Shown: piece by piece, positions 22,721-35,500 of the stretch
Layout of the letters: every line of letters starts with the position of its first letter
Numbering within the stretch: position 1 is the first letter of the stretch
Assembly (NCBI RefSeq): GCF_001625305.1
Contig: NW_017803680.1
Span: 101,210-165,209, forward strand
Direction of reading: 5' to 3'
Length of the DNA stretch: 64,000 bases
Source of the DNA: Branchiostoma belcheri
Lineage: Eukaryota > Chordata > Leptocardii > Amphioxiformes > Branchiostomatidae
Position numbers and translations under genes: made by a program
The notes under the pieces: model-generated
Seen by the model: the letters and a program-made list of their open reading frames with translations, nothing else
Databases searched by the model: none
What the model was told of the DNA's origin: nothing

Positions 22721-23251
22721 CGAAACTTAACATTTCTTATGCGTTTTGACCGATTTATGTTTATCAAGACCAGGCGCAACATAGCTTTTCAACACCACCA
22801 AGAACTTATGTATTGGACCAGTTTTAATTTGGAACCCACGTTTTATATTGAAAAAGAAGAAGTTTTATGTAAGTGTTAAAAGTCCTGTCAATGAATATAC
22901 TGTTACATTTCTACTATACTGCATTTGCATTTGCATGTAGAGTATCCAGATAGGACATGAATGTACAACAAAGCCTATATATACATTTACAGTTAATATA
23001 TATTCATATTGTTCCACACACTCCTTACGTCACAGTTGGGGATGTCGCTATTATTAGGTTATATTATTTCAGGGTCACCGAGGTCAACGGGTAATAGTGG
23101 TTTGTTCCGTGATTGTTGCGCAGTGTTCCAGAACGACTTTCAGCTTCGCTGTCGAACAACAACGAAAAACACAAACTGTGGACACGAACACGTATCTATC
23201 AAGCCTATTTTTGTCTTCTAAAGCTACAATTAGCGTATTCTACTTGATAAA

Positions 23252-24874
23252 ATGGGCTTTGTTGACAAAGGAGCTTCAGCCTTCCTAACTCTGGTACAGG
23301 CGCTGTCATTGCTCAGGCCTGGGCATAAGAGACAGAGCGACGGGCCAAAACTGACCGTCACCGTCCACCAGGGCAAACTTGGTCGCCAGTGTCAGAGCAA
23401 GTATGTAGTAACAATGCGCCATGGCACGAAAAAGATGCAGACCGCCAAGAAAAAATCAGATGCACTGATCTGGGAGCATTCTACGGAGTTCGCGCCGTGG
23501 TCACCGACAGAAAAACTGGTCCTGAAACTGCGAAAAGCAAAAAGGTGCAAGGACAAAACCATCGGAGAGCTCTGTATCGATGTCGCAGCCACACTGGAGT
23601 CAGTGGAAGGTTTACCGAACAAACAGTGGTACGCCTTAGGTGCAACACGGAAAGGCAGGCGTCAGAAGGAGGAGAAGGAGGGGTTCTTGCAAGTGTCGGT
23701 TATCGTCGACGGCCTGGGTGTAAAGATTGACTCCACATTGGGCAAAGGTAAAAGGCGTTCATTGATGTCTAAGTGTACATAATGTTGTCTTAGATAAAGC
23801 AAAGGTTTTAGACAGAAAAGAGTATCAGACTGCATGATGTGCCTTTTTCATCGGGAAAGCATCTTAGCATATCTTTTTTCATAAATGTTAGCAATAATTT
23901 CACAAATAAAGAACCTGTATGAAGCCAAATTCTTGTGTTTACGTAGCAGCTAGTGTGTAGACTGTAACTTAAGACAGATCTGTTGTCAGCATCAAGTTTT
24001 CAGCTGACATTTGAGTTGGTGGAAAAAAATCAAACAAATGCAAAACGTCAAACAATAACACTACTGCATCGTTTGTTTTCATTCTGTTCAGAATCAGCCA
24101 CTCCCTATGAGAAGACCGATAATAAAGCGGAGCAAGGACAGCCAAAAGCTCCGGCAGAGCTGCAAGATGATGAGATCTACAAGCTAAAGGACGGTGAGGT
24201 CGACAAGCTAAAGGATGGTGAGGTGTACACGCTAAAGGATGGTGAAGCGGATACACTAGAGGATGGTAAAATTGACACGGTAAAGGATGGTGAGGTCGAC
24301 AAGCTAAAGGATGGTAAGATCGACAAGCTAAAGGATGGTGAGATCGACAAGCTAAAGGATGGTGAGGTCGACAAGCTAAAGGATGGTGAGGTCGACAAGC
24401 TAAAGGATGGTGAGGTCGACAAGCTAAAGGATGGTGAAGTTGACAAGCTAAAGGATGGTGAGGTCTACAAGCTAAAGGATGGTGAAGTTGACGAGCTGAA
24501 GGATGGTGAGTTCGACAAGCTAAAGGATGGTGAGGTCGGCGTGATGGGTGAGGTCGGCGTGATGGAGGATGGTGAGGTCGGCGTGATGGAGGATGGTGAG
24601 GTCGGCGTGATGGAGGATGGTGAGGTCGGCGTGATGGAGGATGGTGAGGTCGGCGTGATGGAGGATGGTGAGGTCGGCGTGATGGAGGACTGGTGAGGTC
24701 GGCGTGATGGAGGATGGTGAGGTCGGCGTGATGGAGGATGGTGAGGTCAGATTGGTGGAGGATGGTGATGATTTCATGACGGAGGAAGGTGAGGTCTATA
24801 TGGTGGAGAAAGACGAGGTCTATGTGGTGAAGGACGGTGAAATCTACTTGTTGAAGGAAACTGGCGTTCAGTGA
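23252..24874 (+). CDS. C2-domain protein with octapeptide-repeat tail (frameshifted)
   Basis: Two exons, 23252-23747 (donor GGCAAAG|GTAAAA, phase 1) and 24092-24874 (acceptor CTGTTCAG|AA). Residues about 30-150 form a C2-like domain: PKLTVTVHQGKLG, KYVVTMRHGTKKMQT, ALIWEHSTEF, LVLKLRKAK, TIGELCIDV and EGFLQVSVIV. The layout is reminiscent of class I Rab11-FIP C2 domains, but calcium-binding Asp residues are not obvious, so a lipid or protein-binding role is only inferred. Exon 2 encodes about 15 units of KLKDGEVD and then VGVMEDGE units. An extra base near 24690 creates TGA at 24694. Past it the same repeat resumes in another frame and ends at TGA 24872-24874, about 425 residues if read through. 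Confidence 0.65.
24171..24760 (+). repeat. 24-bp coding tandem repeat
   Basis: About 15 copies encode KLKDGE(V/I)(D/Y), followed by about 8 copies encoding VGVMEDGE. The change of unit is abrupt at about 24535, where one unit is shortened (VGVMGE). The antisense strand is also open (Ser/Pro-rich), which is a by-product of the repeat. Confidence 0.9.
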
Positions 24875-25199
24875 GGGATGGAGATAGACACACTAAGCAT
24901 CTTCTCGGGAATGAGGAGCGGCTCTTCCATTGACTAGATTTGGCCGTCGACTGTGTAAGATCCGCCCCTGTATAAGACAGACGATACCACGATGTTGTCG
25001 CAAATGACAATAGTTTGCCTCCATCAAAGCTCGCCGTCGCCACACCACTCTTATTACTACTATCAAGAACTTTGCTGGGACGAGGACGTCTTGCGAGTTG
25101 CTGAGGTAATGCAATTTGTCAGTAATGCCCAGTTTTATCTTGCTCTAAATCAGAGCAGCTCTTTGTTGCAAGTGGATGGGTTTACGTTAGATTTTTACA

Positions 25200-26440
25200 T
25201 TTGAACGTAAGAACAGCTATCCATCATCACTAAGGTATTGAAACACTGGTAAGGTTTTGCATGGATTCGACTACACTTCCATGTCAAGTTTAGTTCACAA
25301 ATGTTGATTCCGTTACTTTGAAAAGTTTTGAATATCAACACCATCCCTTTTATTTGTTCAGAATTAGCTTGGTCTCTATTTCTACAGAAAGTCAAAATGC
25401 TCGGGGCCGTCGCATACAGCGTTACCTGTTATTGGAGATTGAATTTTTATGGCTCCAAACTATGATTATGATTAATAGCTCCAAACTAGGATTTATTGTC
25501 AATGACAATGCACTTAAGTCCAACTCTAAATACATAAATAATGACAATAGAGTGTTTTGCTTTTTCTTATATTCATACACCGAATCATTTATTTCAACAT
25601 ACAATGGCAGAAATATTCAGAATAAGTAAAATAAAGAGCAATTAAAAAGATATATATATCCTATCAGAATCAGTATATTATTAGATACAAATATCGATCA
25701 TTTATCATTGCTTCCATAATGCACTTTGCACACAGTGCCTGCAAAGGCCACCTCATATCTCTGTCCTAAGAAATATTATCAGACTTTTATCAGAGCTATC
25801 TTGGCATCACAAAGATAAAATGAACAACATGTGAGCCTAACATGTTCATATTTTGTCACATACATAAACATCTTCGCATGGACACCACATGGAAGACTGG
25901 TTGTCAGTCGTGTTAACTTTAGTCCACTTCCACTGATATCTAGCTAACAAATCTGTCACCCAGGCTCAGAATTTCTTGTCTTTTAAATCTGCTCAAATAC
26001 ATGTATCTAACTAAAAATGTCATGATATCATGCTATATTTTACACAGAAATGTAATAAATATTATTGTTTTGGTCTTTTCTCTTATAAAATGGATTTTAT
26101 AAAATATCGGGAAATAATTTCTAGCATCCAATCAAATTAATTCTCTTTACATTTGTTTCTTATCAAACTTGATTTTCACTTTTAGCATCCTAAAGTTTAA
26201 AAATTTTATCAATAGTACAGAAATCAAAGTAGTCTTGCTTGCAACTTTGATAACAGATGGTCACAATGCACAGGTCACTTACCTATGTTTATAATGATAA
26301 CACCTATTAGTAAATCTATTATGAATACGGCTCTTTTAAGCTCAAAAATCTATAACATCTTTTCGAACCCTTGACCACACATGCAAGAATGAAGCCAGGA
26401 GTCGTGCTGCTGTTTTCTGTTGCCGGCCCCTGGAAGTTCT
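25200..26440. other. Convergent intergenic region between the C2 and XDH genes
   Basis: AT-rich, no gene seen. AATAAA at 25630-25635 could serve the plus-strand C2 gene. I do not see a clear minus-strand AATAAA for XDH close to its stop. Confidence 0.45.
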
Positions 26441-26445
26441 TCATC

Positions 26446-26548
26446 AGTTCTCCTAAAGACTAATGGCCTCTCCTAAAGCCTAATGGTCCCTCCTAAAGCC
26501 TGATGACCCCTTCTAAAGCCTATTGGCTCCCCCTAAAGTCTAATGGCC
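26446..26548 (-). repeat. Tandem repeat of the XDH stop-codon region
   Basis: On the minus strand the last codons and stop (CCATTAGACTTTAG) are followed by four further diverged copies of about 20 bases (CCAATAGGCTTTAG, CATCAGGCTTTAG, CCATTAGGCTTTAG, CCATTAGTCTTTAG). Each copy retains the TTTAG stop-like end. Confidence 0.8.
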
Positions 26549-26583
26549 CAGGGTGTGAAGCGTCCAGGCTCAGCTGCAGGGAA
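26533..26583 (-). CDS. XDH: XDH exon 34 (terminal)
   Basis: Acceptor CCCTTGTAG|TTC. Encodes [16 protein letters not shown] then TAG, matching the conserved PW-x-V/I-R ending of the family. The stop lies in the first unit of a small tandem repeat. Confidence 0.85.
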   Translation of the reverse strand, partial: FPAAEPGRFTPWAIRL

Positions 26584-29500
26584 CTACAAGGGAACAGTAG
26601 CATGAAATGACATTGTTGAAAAACACTGTTGTGCACGTAACGCTACTTTTCTCAGACCTTTGGTAGCAGTTGTCTTACGTATACTTTTCAAAGACACACA
26701 AAGCATCTAATTGTATGTACTTGTATTTGGTGTGAAATATAACATGGGTTTTAACAACAATTATGGCAGTTCTAATGCATTGACATTGATGTTTGATTGA
26801 CAATCTGATATCGGAACATAAAAGAACAACGACACAAGAACTTTGTACAATGCTAAGCCCAACATTGAACATGGAATGTTTCAATCCATAAACCAGAGAA
26901 AGCTTGACGCAGACAAACCATGGATAAGAATACCTCCTTACCTGTGCAGTAAACTGGTCCTGGCAGGCCATGCGGATGCGCTCGGCCGTTGCGGGGCTGT
27001 CCAGGCGGAACACGCCCTTCAGCCCCGCGTCCGCCCGGGCAGAGGAGATGGCATCTTTGATGGCAAAGAAGACAGAAAAGGCCAGGAGGAGGGGTGGTTC
27101 TCCTACAGCCTGGGGGTGGAGGGATAAGGACAGGAGTTATGGGTTTTGAAAATTCAAACAGAAATACTTCCGTCATGTCTGTAATTGTTAAGTGCTGCAA
27201 TGCTTGAACAAAAGTATATATTACATGATTTCTAACATACAGGCAGTTACATTTCCACACGTTTTGGGTGACTTCCTTCGCAGTAAATTTTTGGTAGAAA
27301 TTGGAGAATTAAGACATTGAACTGGCAAGCAATTACACCACAAGGTGTCTGCTACAGCAACAGTTACCATGGTTACAGCCACCTGGTCCTGGGAATTGAC
27401 CTAAGTATGTGTTTGAAGAAGGAAAAGAAGAAGGAGCTGTGCAAAAGCAGTTTGTGTGATGTGAACTGTGCAAAAAACAGTTTTTACCCTCTGTGAAGGT
27501 AAACGTTATAACCAGGCCTACCTTGGATGAGAAGATTGCCTTGTCGTTGGGCGCGCCTCTCAGCAGGGACACGTTGAGTTGGACGGGGATGTCGGCAAAG
27601 CCGGGAATCTTGTACATGCCGGGTCCTCGTGAGTACAGCACCCCGTCGGGCGAGTAGACCTGCTCCTCCATGGTGAACAAGCCATAGCCCTGCACAAAGG
27701 CTCCCTCGATCTACGGGAAAATCTGTGTTACTGCAATCCAGAAACAACAATGGACAAAAGAACACTCACGGCAAAGTTCAGTCACTGGACACTGTAAGCA
27801 TATTTGGACACTGAACAAGACTATTTCATGAGAGGGGTGAAACACTTCAAAGAAACCACGTGACAAGCCTCACTGGGTCATTTTACTGACCCTACTGACC
27901 TACTGAACCAGAGTGACTCAGCTCAGTTCGAAAGCTCTAGGGGAGAGAATGTCTTTGTGTTGGATCTAACGTTTTAACTTTAAACATGTAGCTACCAACA
28001 CAGATGAACCTTCATGACAGTACAATGGACAATAGATCAACATCATCTATTGTCCAATACCTATTGACTCTGGTACAACAGTTGAATTACGGTGAGGAAT
28101 AACTGAGTTATCTGTTAGAAAACATCACAGATCTTACAATAAATTAAAAGCTACACCTTATGATTTCCATGTAGAAGGACTGGGTTGTACTTCAACAATC
28201 AAAAGTACCTTATTCTTTTTATTGTTTCTCACACAAAATGAAATTGGCAGGGAAGGGCACAAATGTGCCTTGAATTAAGTGAGTTTGTTAAAAACAATAT
28301 TTTTTTTCACATCACTATATTAAAAACTACAATACCGATTGTAAATATATAACAGGAAACCGCGACCAATAGAGTCACTAAGAAATCGATTTGTTGATTA
28401 GACTATGATAGTAGACTGCCACCACCGTACCTGTCCAATGTCTATCGCAGGGTTCAAGCTGTCCCCCACGTCCATCACTATGTCTGTGCGCAGAACCTGT
28501 GGGGTGCGGCAACAAGTCACTACGTTGTTGGAGCAATGTGTGACTGTGTAAAATATTGCAGCACATCCAGTGCCATCCGATGCATTAGGTGGATATAAGA
28601 GTCAGAATTAAGAGGAACGAGTGTTACGGTAAGTTGGACTCTTTCTAAGGGCCCACACCCTAGACTGAAATAATCTGTAATCTTCATAATATCACAAAAT
28701 GACATGAAGATCCCAAGTTGCTCATAAAAACAAATTTCAGGGGAGCTCCCTGTAAGCCTTTTGTGTAAATTACCAGTAGTCTAAGAGTAATTGATCTGTT
28801 ATGTACTTGCACTATATGTTTCCTTCAGGAAGAAAAGCTTTGTATTTGAATTGTATGAAAGCTCAAGGAGTCAATTAAGCATCCGAGTATTTGGTCATCA
28901 AGAGCCCACGTGTTACCGTGTGATCTCCGGTGAGGCAGTCTATCTCGACCTCTGACACGGCTGCTCCGTAGCAGAAGTAGTTATAGGGCCTCCCCTCATT
29001 CTTCTGCATGTCGTAACCGAGTCCCGGGGTGCTGAACAGACAACCATTCACAGCAATGTAAATGTACTTAAGATTTGCAATTGTCAAAGTGAAAAGCCAA
29101 GTATAGCCAGAATAACTGCCCTTTCGTGTAACACACAAGGTGTGTATGCTTCACAGGCACGTGATACGGTGGCAGCTGGCTATATTACACTATAAACTAC
29201 CTGTCACACCTAACCTTTGCACATCTAACTGTAAGCATTATTTAAAGCTATCTAGTGATGAATGATGACCCAACTACCCTTGGTGGCAGTGAATTTCACT
29301 CTACTATGTCTGTGTTTGAAAAAGTCCCAGCCCACGGACCTGTAGAAGCCAGTTGCTGACAGACTGACTCTGTCGAAGTACGCCGCCCGCACCCAGTCCT
29401 CCCAGGAACCCTTCCCCATGTACGGCTCCAGTCGCTGCAGGATGGTCTCACAAGCAAGCTGGGAAAAAAACAGGGGACGGATCAATCACATAACACAAAC

Positions 29501-32500
29501 TGTCATTCTGATGATATATAGTCAAACCTGCCCAAAATGAAAACCTAGGTGAAGACTTGGTGTTCTTCTTGGACAAGTGGACAGACCCGTATGGGAAAGA
29601 TTTAACTGTACATGACACGTATACTGAAAGTCTACTGATCTATCAAACATAATTATTAAATTGATTATTGCTTACTAGATCTGCGACCGATCGACTTGCC
29701 AAAAAGCAGTTACTCAAGCAACTGGATATGATTTTGAAAACGTCAGACGTTTCAGCTAGTATCCACTAGCTTTCGTCAGTGACTGAGAGACCAGAGGGGA
29801 AATGCAGGTTTATTAGCACAAACTATTGATTGATATGCAAATAAAGTGAAGACAAATTTTTGGAAGTCGGAAAAGGAACAAATGTCAGACAAGTCCCTCA
29901 ACAGGGAAGGGGGGCTACGGGTGGATCTCTCCGGCACTTGAGATTTGGCACTCCCGGCCCCGAGGACAGACAACACTTATTAAACTCCTGTTCTGTATAA
30001 CAGGAGCTTTCTGGAGTTACATTATCTTGTCTTGAATTGTCTGACTTTTGTTCCTTTTTTGACTTCCAAAAATTTGTCTTCACTTTATTTGCATATCAAT
30101 CAATAGTTTGTGCTTATAAACCTGCATTTCCCCTCTGGTCTCTCAGTCACTGACGAAAGCTAGTGGATACTAGCTGAAACGTCTGACGTTTTCAAAATCA
30201 TACCCATTTGCTTGAGTAACTGCTTTTTGGCGTATCGTATTACCTGGATGTCAAACCTTCATCGACGTGACCGATCGACTTACTTGATGGAAAAGACCAG
30301 TTTATCTTGACTGTGTACAAGAACTGCTATTTAGATTTATCTTTCTTTAAAGCATCAGGCACAAGACAAAATGAAACAAGCTGTCTTCAGATCACACCTT
30401 GACAGCCATTCCGTTGAGATCAGAGCTGACACTAGCAGCAGTAGGGGAGGTGTTGGGTACAGTGTTGGTGCTGGTCTCACTGATGTGGATTTTGGAAGTA
30501 GGGATCCTCAGCGCCCTGCTGGCCACCTGGACCATCTTGGTGTGCAGACCCTGCCCCATCTCTGTTCCACCGTGGGTCAGCAGCACGGACCCGTCCGTGT
30601 ACACGTGCACCAGGGCACCAGCCGTGGGGGGGGGGGGTTATACAGACACATCACACATGGCACTGGCCTGGGGAGGCAAGACAGACATATCGCACATGCA
30701 CCAGGGCACCGGCCTGGGGAGGCGATACAGACACATCAGACATGCACCAGGGCACATCACACATGCACCAGGGCACATCACACATGCACCAGGGCACATC
30801 ACACATGCACCAGGGCACCGGCCTGGAGAGACAAGACACAGACACATCACACATGCAGCAGGGCACCGGCCTGGGGAGGCAATACAGACATACTGCACAT
30901 GCAGCAGGGCACCGACCTTGGAAGGCAATACAGGTGCACCATACAAGGAACAAGGACAGGGAGGTAGGCTGTGCATGTTAAGTCTGTATTTGAAAAGTCA
31001 GGGTAAAAACTGAGAATGCATACATGTGACTGTTCTCTGATTGGCAAAAAATATGTAATGGTCCAATTGAAGACTGACTCTTACCTGGTCAAGAAATGTT
31101 CCAAAGGCAATGCCATACTTGATTGGGATGGCTGCCAGCCCACGTTTTTTCCACCTGCTCCCGCTGTTGTAAGTGAAAATAAGTATTTGTACATAATATA
31201 ATTGTGTTTTATTGTATGCATACATGAGAATTGACATGACTTAGTCATGACTTGAAGAAAATAATACTGGAATGGCTGTGAATGATAATTACCTTGGGTC
31301 ATTTAAAATACACGAGGCACTGTATTTTATTTAGTGGGACTGTGTGGCATAATGGTTGGGTGTCTGGATGTTTAACAGTTGTTGTGATCACCACGTGTAT
31401 ATATACTAGTACTTCCCAGAGGTTTGGAATCCCAGATTTCTTTTTTGTTTATACGATTGGAGTCACTGGAATCGTCAGTACTGAGATGACAAGTAAAACA
31501 TGGGGCATTTTGAAGGACTTACATATACATGACATGTTATTATACTGCTATGTTGATTTTTATGAATAAAGTATAAGTAAAGTATATTATGTATACTCTA
31601 GTCCTGTTCCTGGTGCTAAGCTCACCCGTTGAACATGTTGACCTGTCTGTGCCTGTTGTGGAAGTCGCTCTTCTTCAGACACTCCTGCCAGCAGCGCTCC
31701 ATCTGACACCGCTCCAGCTTCATGTTGTAGTGAGTCAGGTCACCCTCCCTGTTCATGTTTATCTCTCGCACCTGTTGGCAATGAGACGAGGGTTTGTATC
31801 TGGGGTGTTGGAAGCCAAGTCTCATACTCAGTCAGGCAAGTTTTCAAGAGAAATATTGCGTGAATTGTACTCTTCCAATCAGCGTCAATACAACATAAAT
31901 GCTTTCATGTGCAATAGAAATTTTATTCCCTGCATTTTATACCACTCATTTTGCAACATTTTACACGTACCTTAAGCTGAGAGATCCCACACTTGATAGC
32001 TATGTCAGAAATCCAACTCTCAACAAAATAAAGAGCCTGGGGACCTCCGAAGGCGCGGAAGGCCGTGTTGGACACAGTATTTGTCTTACAGACGTAGCCG
32101 ACTGCTCGGACATTGGGAATGGTGTAACCGCCGTCGGAGTGTAATAATGATCGCTCCATAACCTGAAAAAACATACACTACTGAGCTACCGACATGCCGG
32201 TGTCACAAAAAAGGTCCTGTTCCAATCTTTGCAGAGCATAGGGGTGGTGCCCATCTCCATTTCCATAGCCCTTGGGCGACATACAGTTGTGCAAGGCACT
32301 ACAGCAGGAGGCTAGTCCGCTGGTAGTGCTGTGTGTTTGACCTTTCCACACTCTTTCTCATATGTGCTGAGTGCTAAGCAGAGAAAATGTCAAAATCAGA
32401 CCCAAAGGAAAAACATTTGCCTCTACCCAAATAAAACAATAAAGATGTAATTTCAGTTTGAGATTTGTATGACTACCCATCTGTACTAATCTAAGATTTG

Positions 32501-35500
32501 TTAAAGTAAGTTTTCTTAATTTAGAGTTGAATTGTATAATATGGAATTGTCTGTCTATTCTACTACCCATCCCATCTGTCATGATCTGATGAAAGAAAAA
32601 CTGTTTGTACACATTTACTGCAGAAAAAGGCAATTTTCTTTAGGTACAAAGTGTTTTAGTTCTGATCATTGCTACTTACCTCAATGGACAGGTCCGCAGA
32701 GTTCCCTGCATTACTGTACAGACTGATGTCCAGGGCCACAACTCTCCCATCATTCATGAACCCAACCTGCAGAACACAGCAACAGGGTTAGGCTGTACTA
32801 TCATCAAGCTTCACAGACGTGACTAGCAAGTGATATCATATGTTTCTGCAGTTCTGCGAATTAAGACCAAACACTGCAAACCGACATGTCCAAATAGAAC
32901 TCTTTCAGAGTTTAAAAACAGCAACAATGTGACTGCACAGCTTTCGTGAAACCTCACTCAAGAATACAAGAACTGCAGTTTTGCATACTCTCACCAGAGT
33001 GCACAGAGAAAGCTATCAAGTGTACAACATGAAATACTTTCCAATGAAAATATAGTGATCCACACAGAAAGACTAACCAAACAAATGAAGCCTAAGCGTT
33101 CTGTGTTCAGACAATGTTTTATTCAAGCTCTGACAAGATTTTAACTTAAACCAGACACCTTGTATCTGCCCAGGAAAGGGTGCCTCGTCCCTGTTATCAT
33201 CATATCCTCATTTCTGTCCAGCATGATCCTCACTGATCTCTGAGCCCTTAGAGGAGAGAGGCAGAACAAATGTGATCTCTGTTCCCTGACAGGAGAGGGG
33301 CAGAACAAGTGTGATCTCTAAACTCCGACAAAAGAGAGACAGAACAAGTGTGATCTCTGATCCCTGACAAAAGAGAGACAGAACAAGTGTGATCTCTAAA
33401 CCCTGACAGGAGAGAGACAGAACAAGTGCGATCTCTAAACCCTGACAGGAGAGAGACAGAACAAGTGTGATCTCTAAACCCTGACAGGAGAGAGACAGAA
33501 CACGTGTGATCTCTAAACCCTGACAGGAGAGAGACAGAACAAGTGTGATCTCTAAACCCTGACAGGAGAGAGACAGAACAAGTGTGATCTCTAAACCCTG
33601 ACAGGAGAGAGACAGAACACGTGTGATCTCTAAACCCTGACAGGAGAGAGACAGAACAAGTGTGATCTCTGAGCCCTGACAGGAGAGAGACAGAACAAGT
33701 GTGATCTCTGAACCCTGACAGGAGAGACACAGAAGAAGTGTGATCTCTGAGCCCTGACAGGAGAGACACAGAACAAGTGTGATCTCTGAGCCCTGACAGG
33801 AGAGAGACAGAACAAGTGTGATCTCTAAACCCTGACAGGAGAGACACAGAACAAGTGTGATCTCTGAACCCTGACAGGAGAGAGACAGAACAAGTGTGAT
33901 CTCTGAGCCCTGACAGGAGAGAGACAGAACAAATGTGATCTCTGAGCCCTGACAGGAGAGAGACAAAACAAGTGTGATCTCTGAACCCTGACAGGAGAGA
34001 GACAGAACAAGTGTGATCTCTGAGCCCTGACAAGAGAGACAGAACAGGTGTGATCTCTGAGCCCTGACAGGGAAGAGACAGTCAGACAGAACAAATGTGA
34101 TTACACTAGGACAGATGTAGGTCATCTTTGTCTCATTGTACAATCCAAGGAACCCATTTTCAGAGAGCTCAATCTCCATAACTCAAGCTGATGATACTGT
34201 TTGGGTTGTTGTCATTCAGAGACGATGTTGCTAGCCTTTTATCTGTGGTAATATTATGGGTATGCCGGTCATCGATGGTGCAATTAGGCATCACTAATGC
34301 AGGTAACCTACTGTGAGCAGCCACGGCACCGACTGAACTAACAACACACGATCGTGTCTGCTTCCCTCCAAAAACCTCCACCTGTAAAAACATACAACAA
34401 TAAACATCAAATAATATTGTCTTATAACAGACACACAATCCTATGTAAGAAAATATAGGATCGATGTATCTTAGTGACAATTACTAACAGAAACATTTAG
34501 ACTTTGTCAGCGAAAAACTTACGAAAATGTTACATTTTATTCAAAAGCAATTGGTGTCAAAACTGGTCACTACTATTCATCCCTATTAGATACATAATGT
34601 AGAAAGACAAGTATGTTTGCTCACCCATCCTCTTCACCCTGCAGACCACCCTATTTTCAGGAATACCCAGGGCATTAGCTGCCATCATCTAGTGAACAAC
34701 AGCATCACATTTGTTTTTGATAATCTCAAAGAGGTATAATGCACACAAACACGCGTGTGGAGGATGCTTTCTATCTCATAGCCATGTAGGAATCACAGCA
34801 AAAATTTCAGCACCAAGATCAGTCCTGTGTCTTGGTGGGGTTCTGTAAGACTGACATGTGTCTTGGTGGGGTTCTGTAAGACTGACATGTGTCTGGTGGG
34901 GTTCTGTAAGACTGACATGTGTCTTGGTGGGGTTCTGTTAGACTGATCTGTGTCTTGGTGGGGTTCTGTAAGACTGACCTGTGTCTTGGTGCGGTTCTGT
35001 TTGACTGACCTGTGTCTTGGTGGGGTTCTGTTAGACTGACCTGTGTCTTGGTGGGGTTCTGTTAGACTGACCTGTGTCTTGGTGGGGTTCTGTTAGACTG
35101 ACCCGTGTCTGGTTGGGGCTGTGTAAGACTGACCTGTGTCTTGGTGGGGTTCTGTAAGACTGACCTGTGTCTTAGTGGGGTTCTGTAAGACTGACATGTG
35201 TCTTGGTGGGGTTCTGTTAGACTGATCTGTGTCTTGGTGGGGTTGTTTTAGACTAACCTGTGTCTTGGTGGGGTTCTGTTTGACTGACCTGTGTCTTGGT
35301 GGGGTACTGTTAGACTGACATGTGTCTGGTGGGGTTCTGTTAGACTGACCTGTGTCTTGGTGGGGTTCTGTTTGACTGACCTGTGTCTTGGTGGGGTTCT
35401 GTAAGACTGACATGTGTCTTGGTGGGGTTCTGTTAGACTGACCTGTGTCTTGGTGGGGTTCTGTAAGACTGACCTGTGTCTTGGTGGGGTTCTGTAAGAC

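Noticed and set aside
24177-24777. Minus-strand Ser/Pro-rich ORFs
   Set aside because: Antisense of the octapeptide-coding repeat of the C2 gene.
26675-27013. ORF continuing XDH exon 33 into SYPWFVCV
   Set aside because: The PW resembles the XDH C-terminus, but a strong GTAAGG donor precedes it, and the true terminal exon with TPWAIRL and a stop is at 26533-26583.
30371-31013. 198- and 204-codon plus-strand ORFs with HTCTRA repeats
   Set aside because: Antisense of XDH exon 28 and of the adjoining minisatellite.
33208-34179. 323-codon minus-strand ORF with [13 protein letters not shown] repeats
   Set aside because: It is the 39-bp minisatellite read through. The unit is a multiple of three and happens to be open, and the ORF overlaps the XDH exon 23 boundary.
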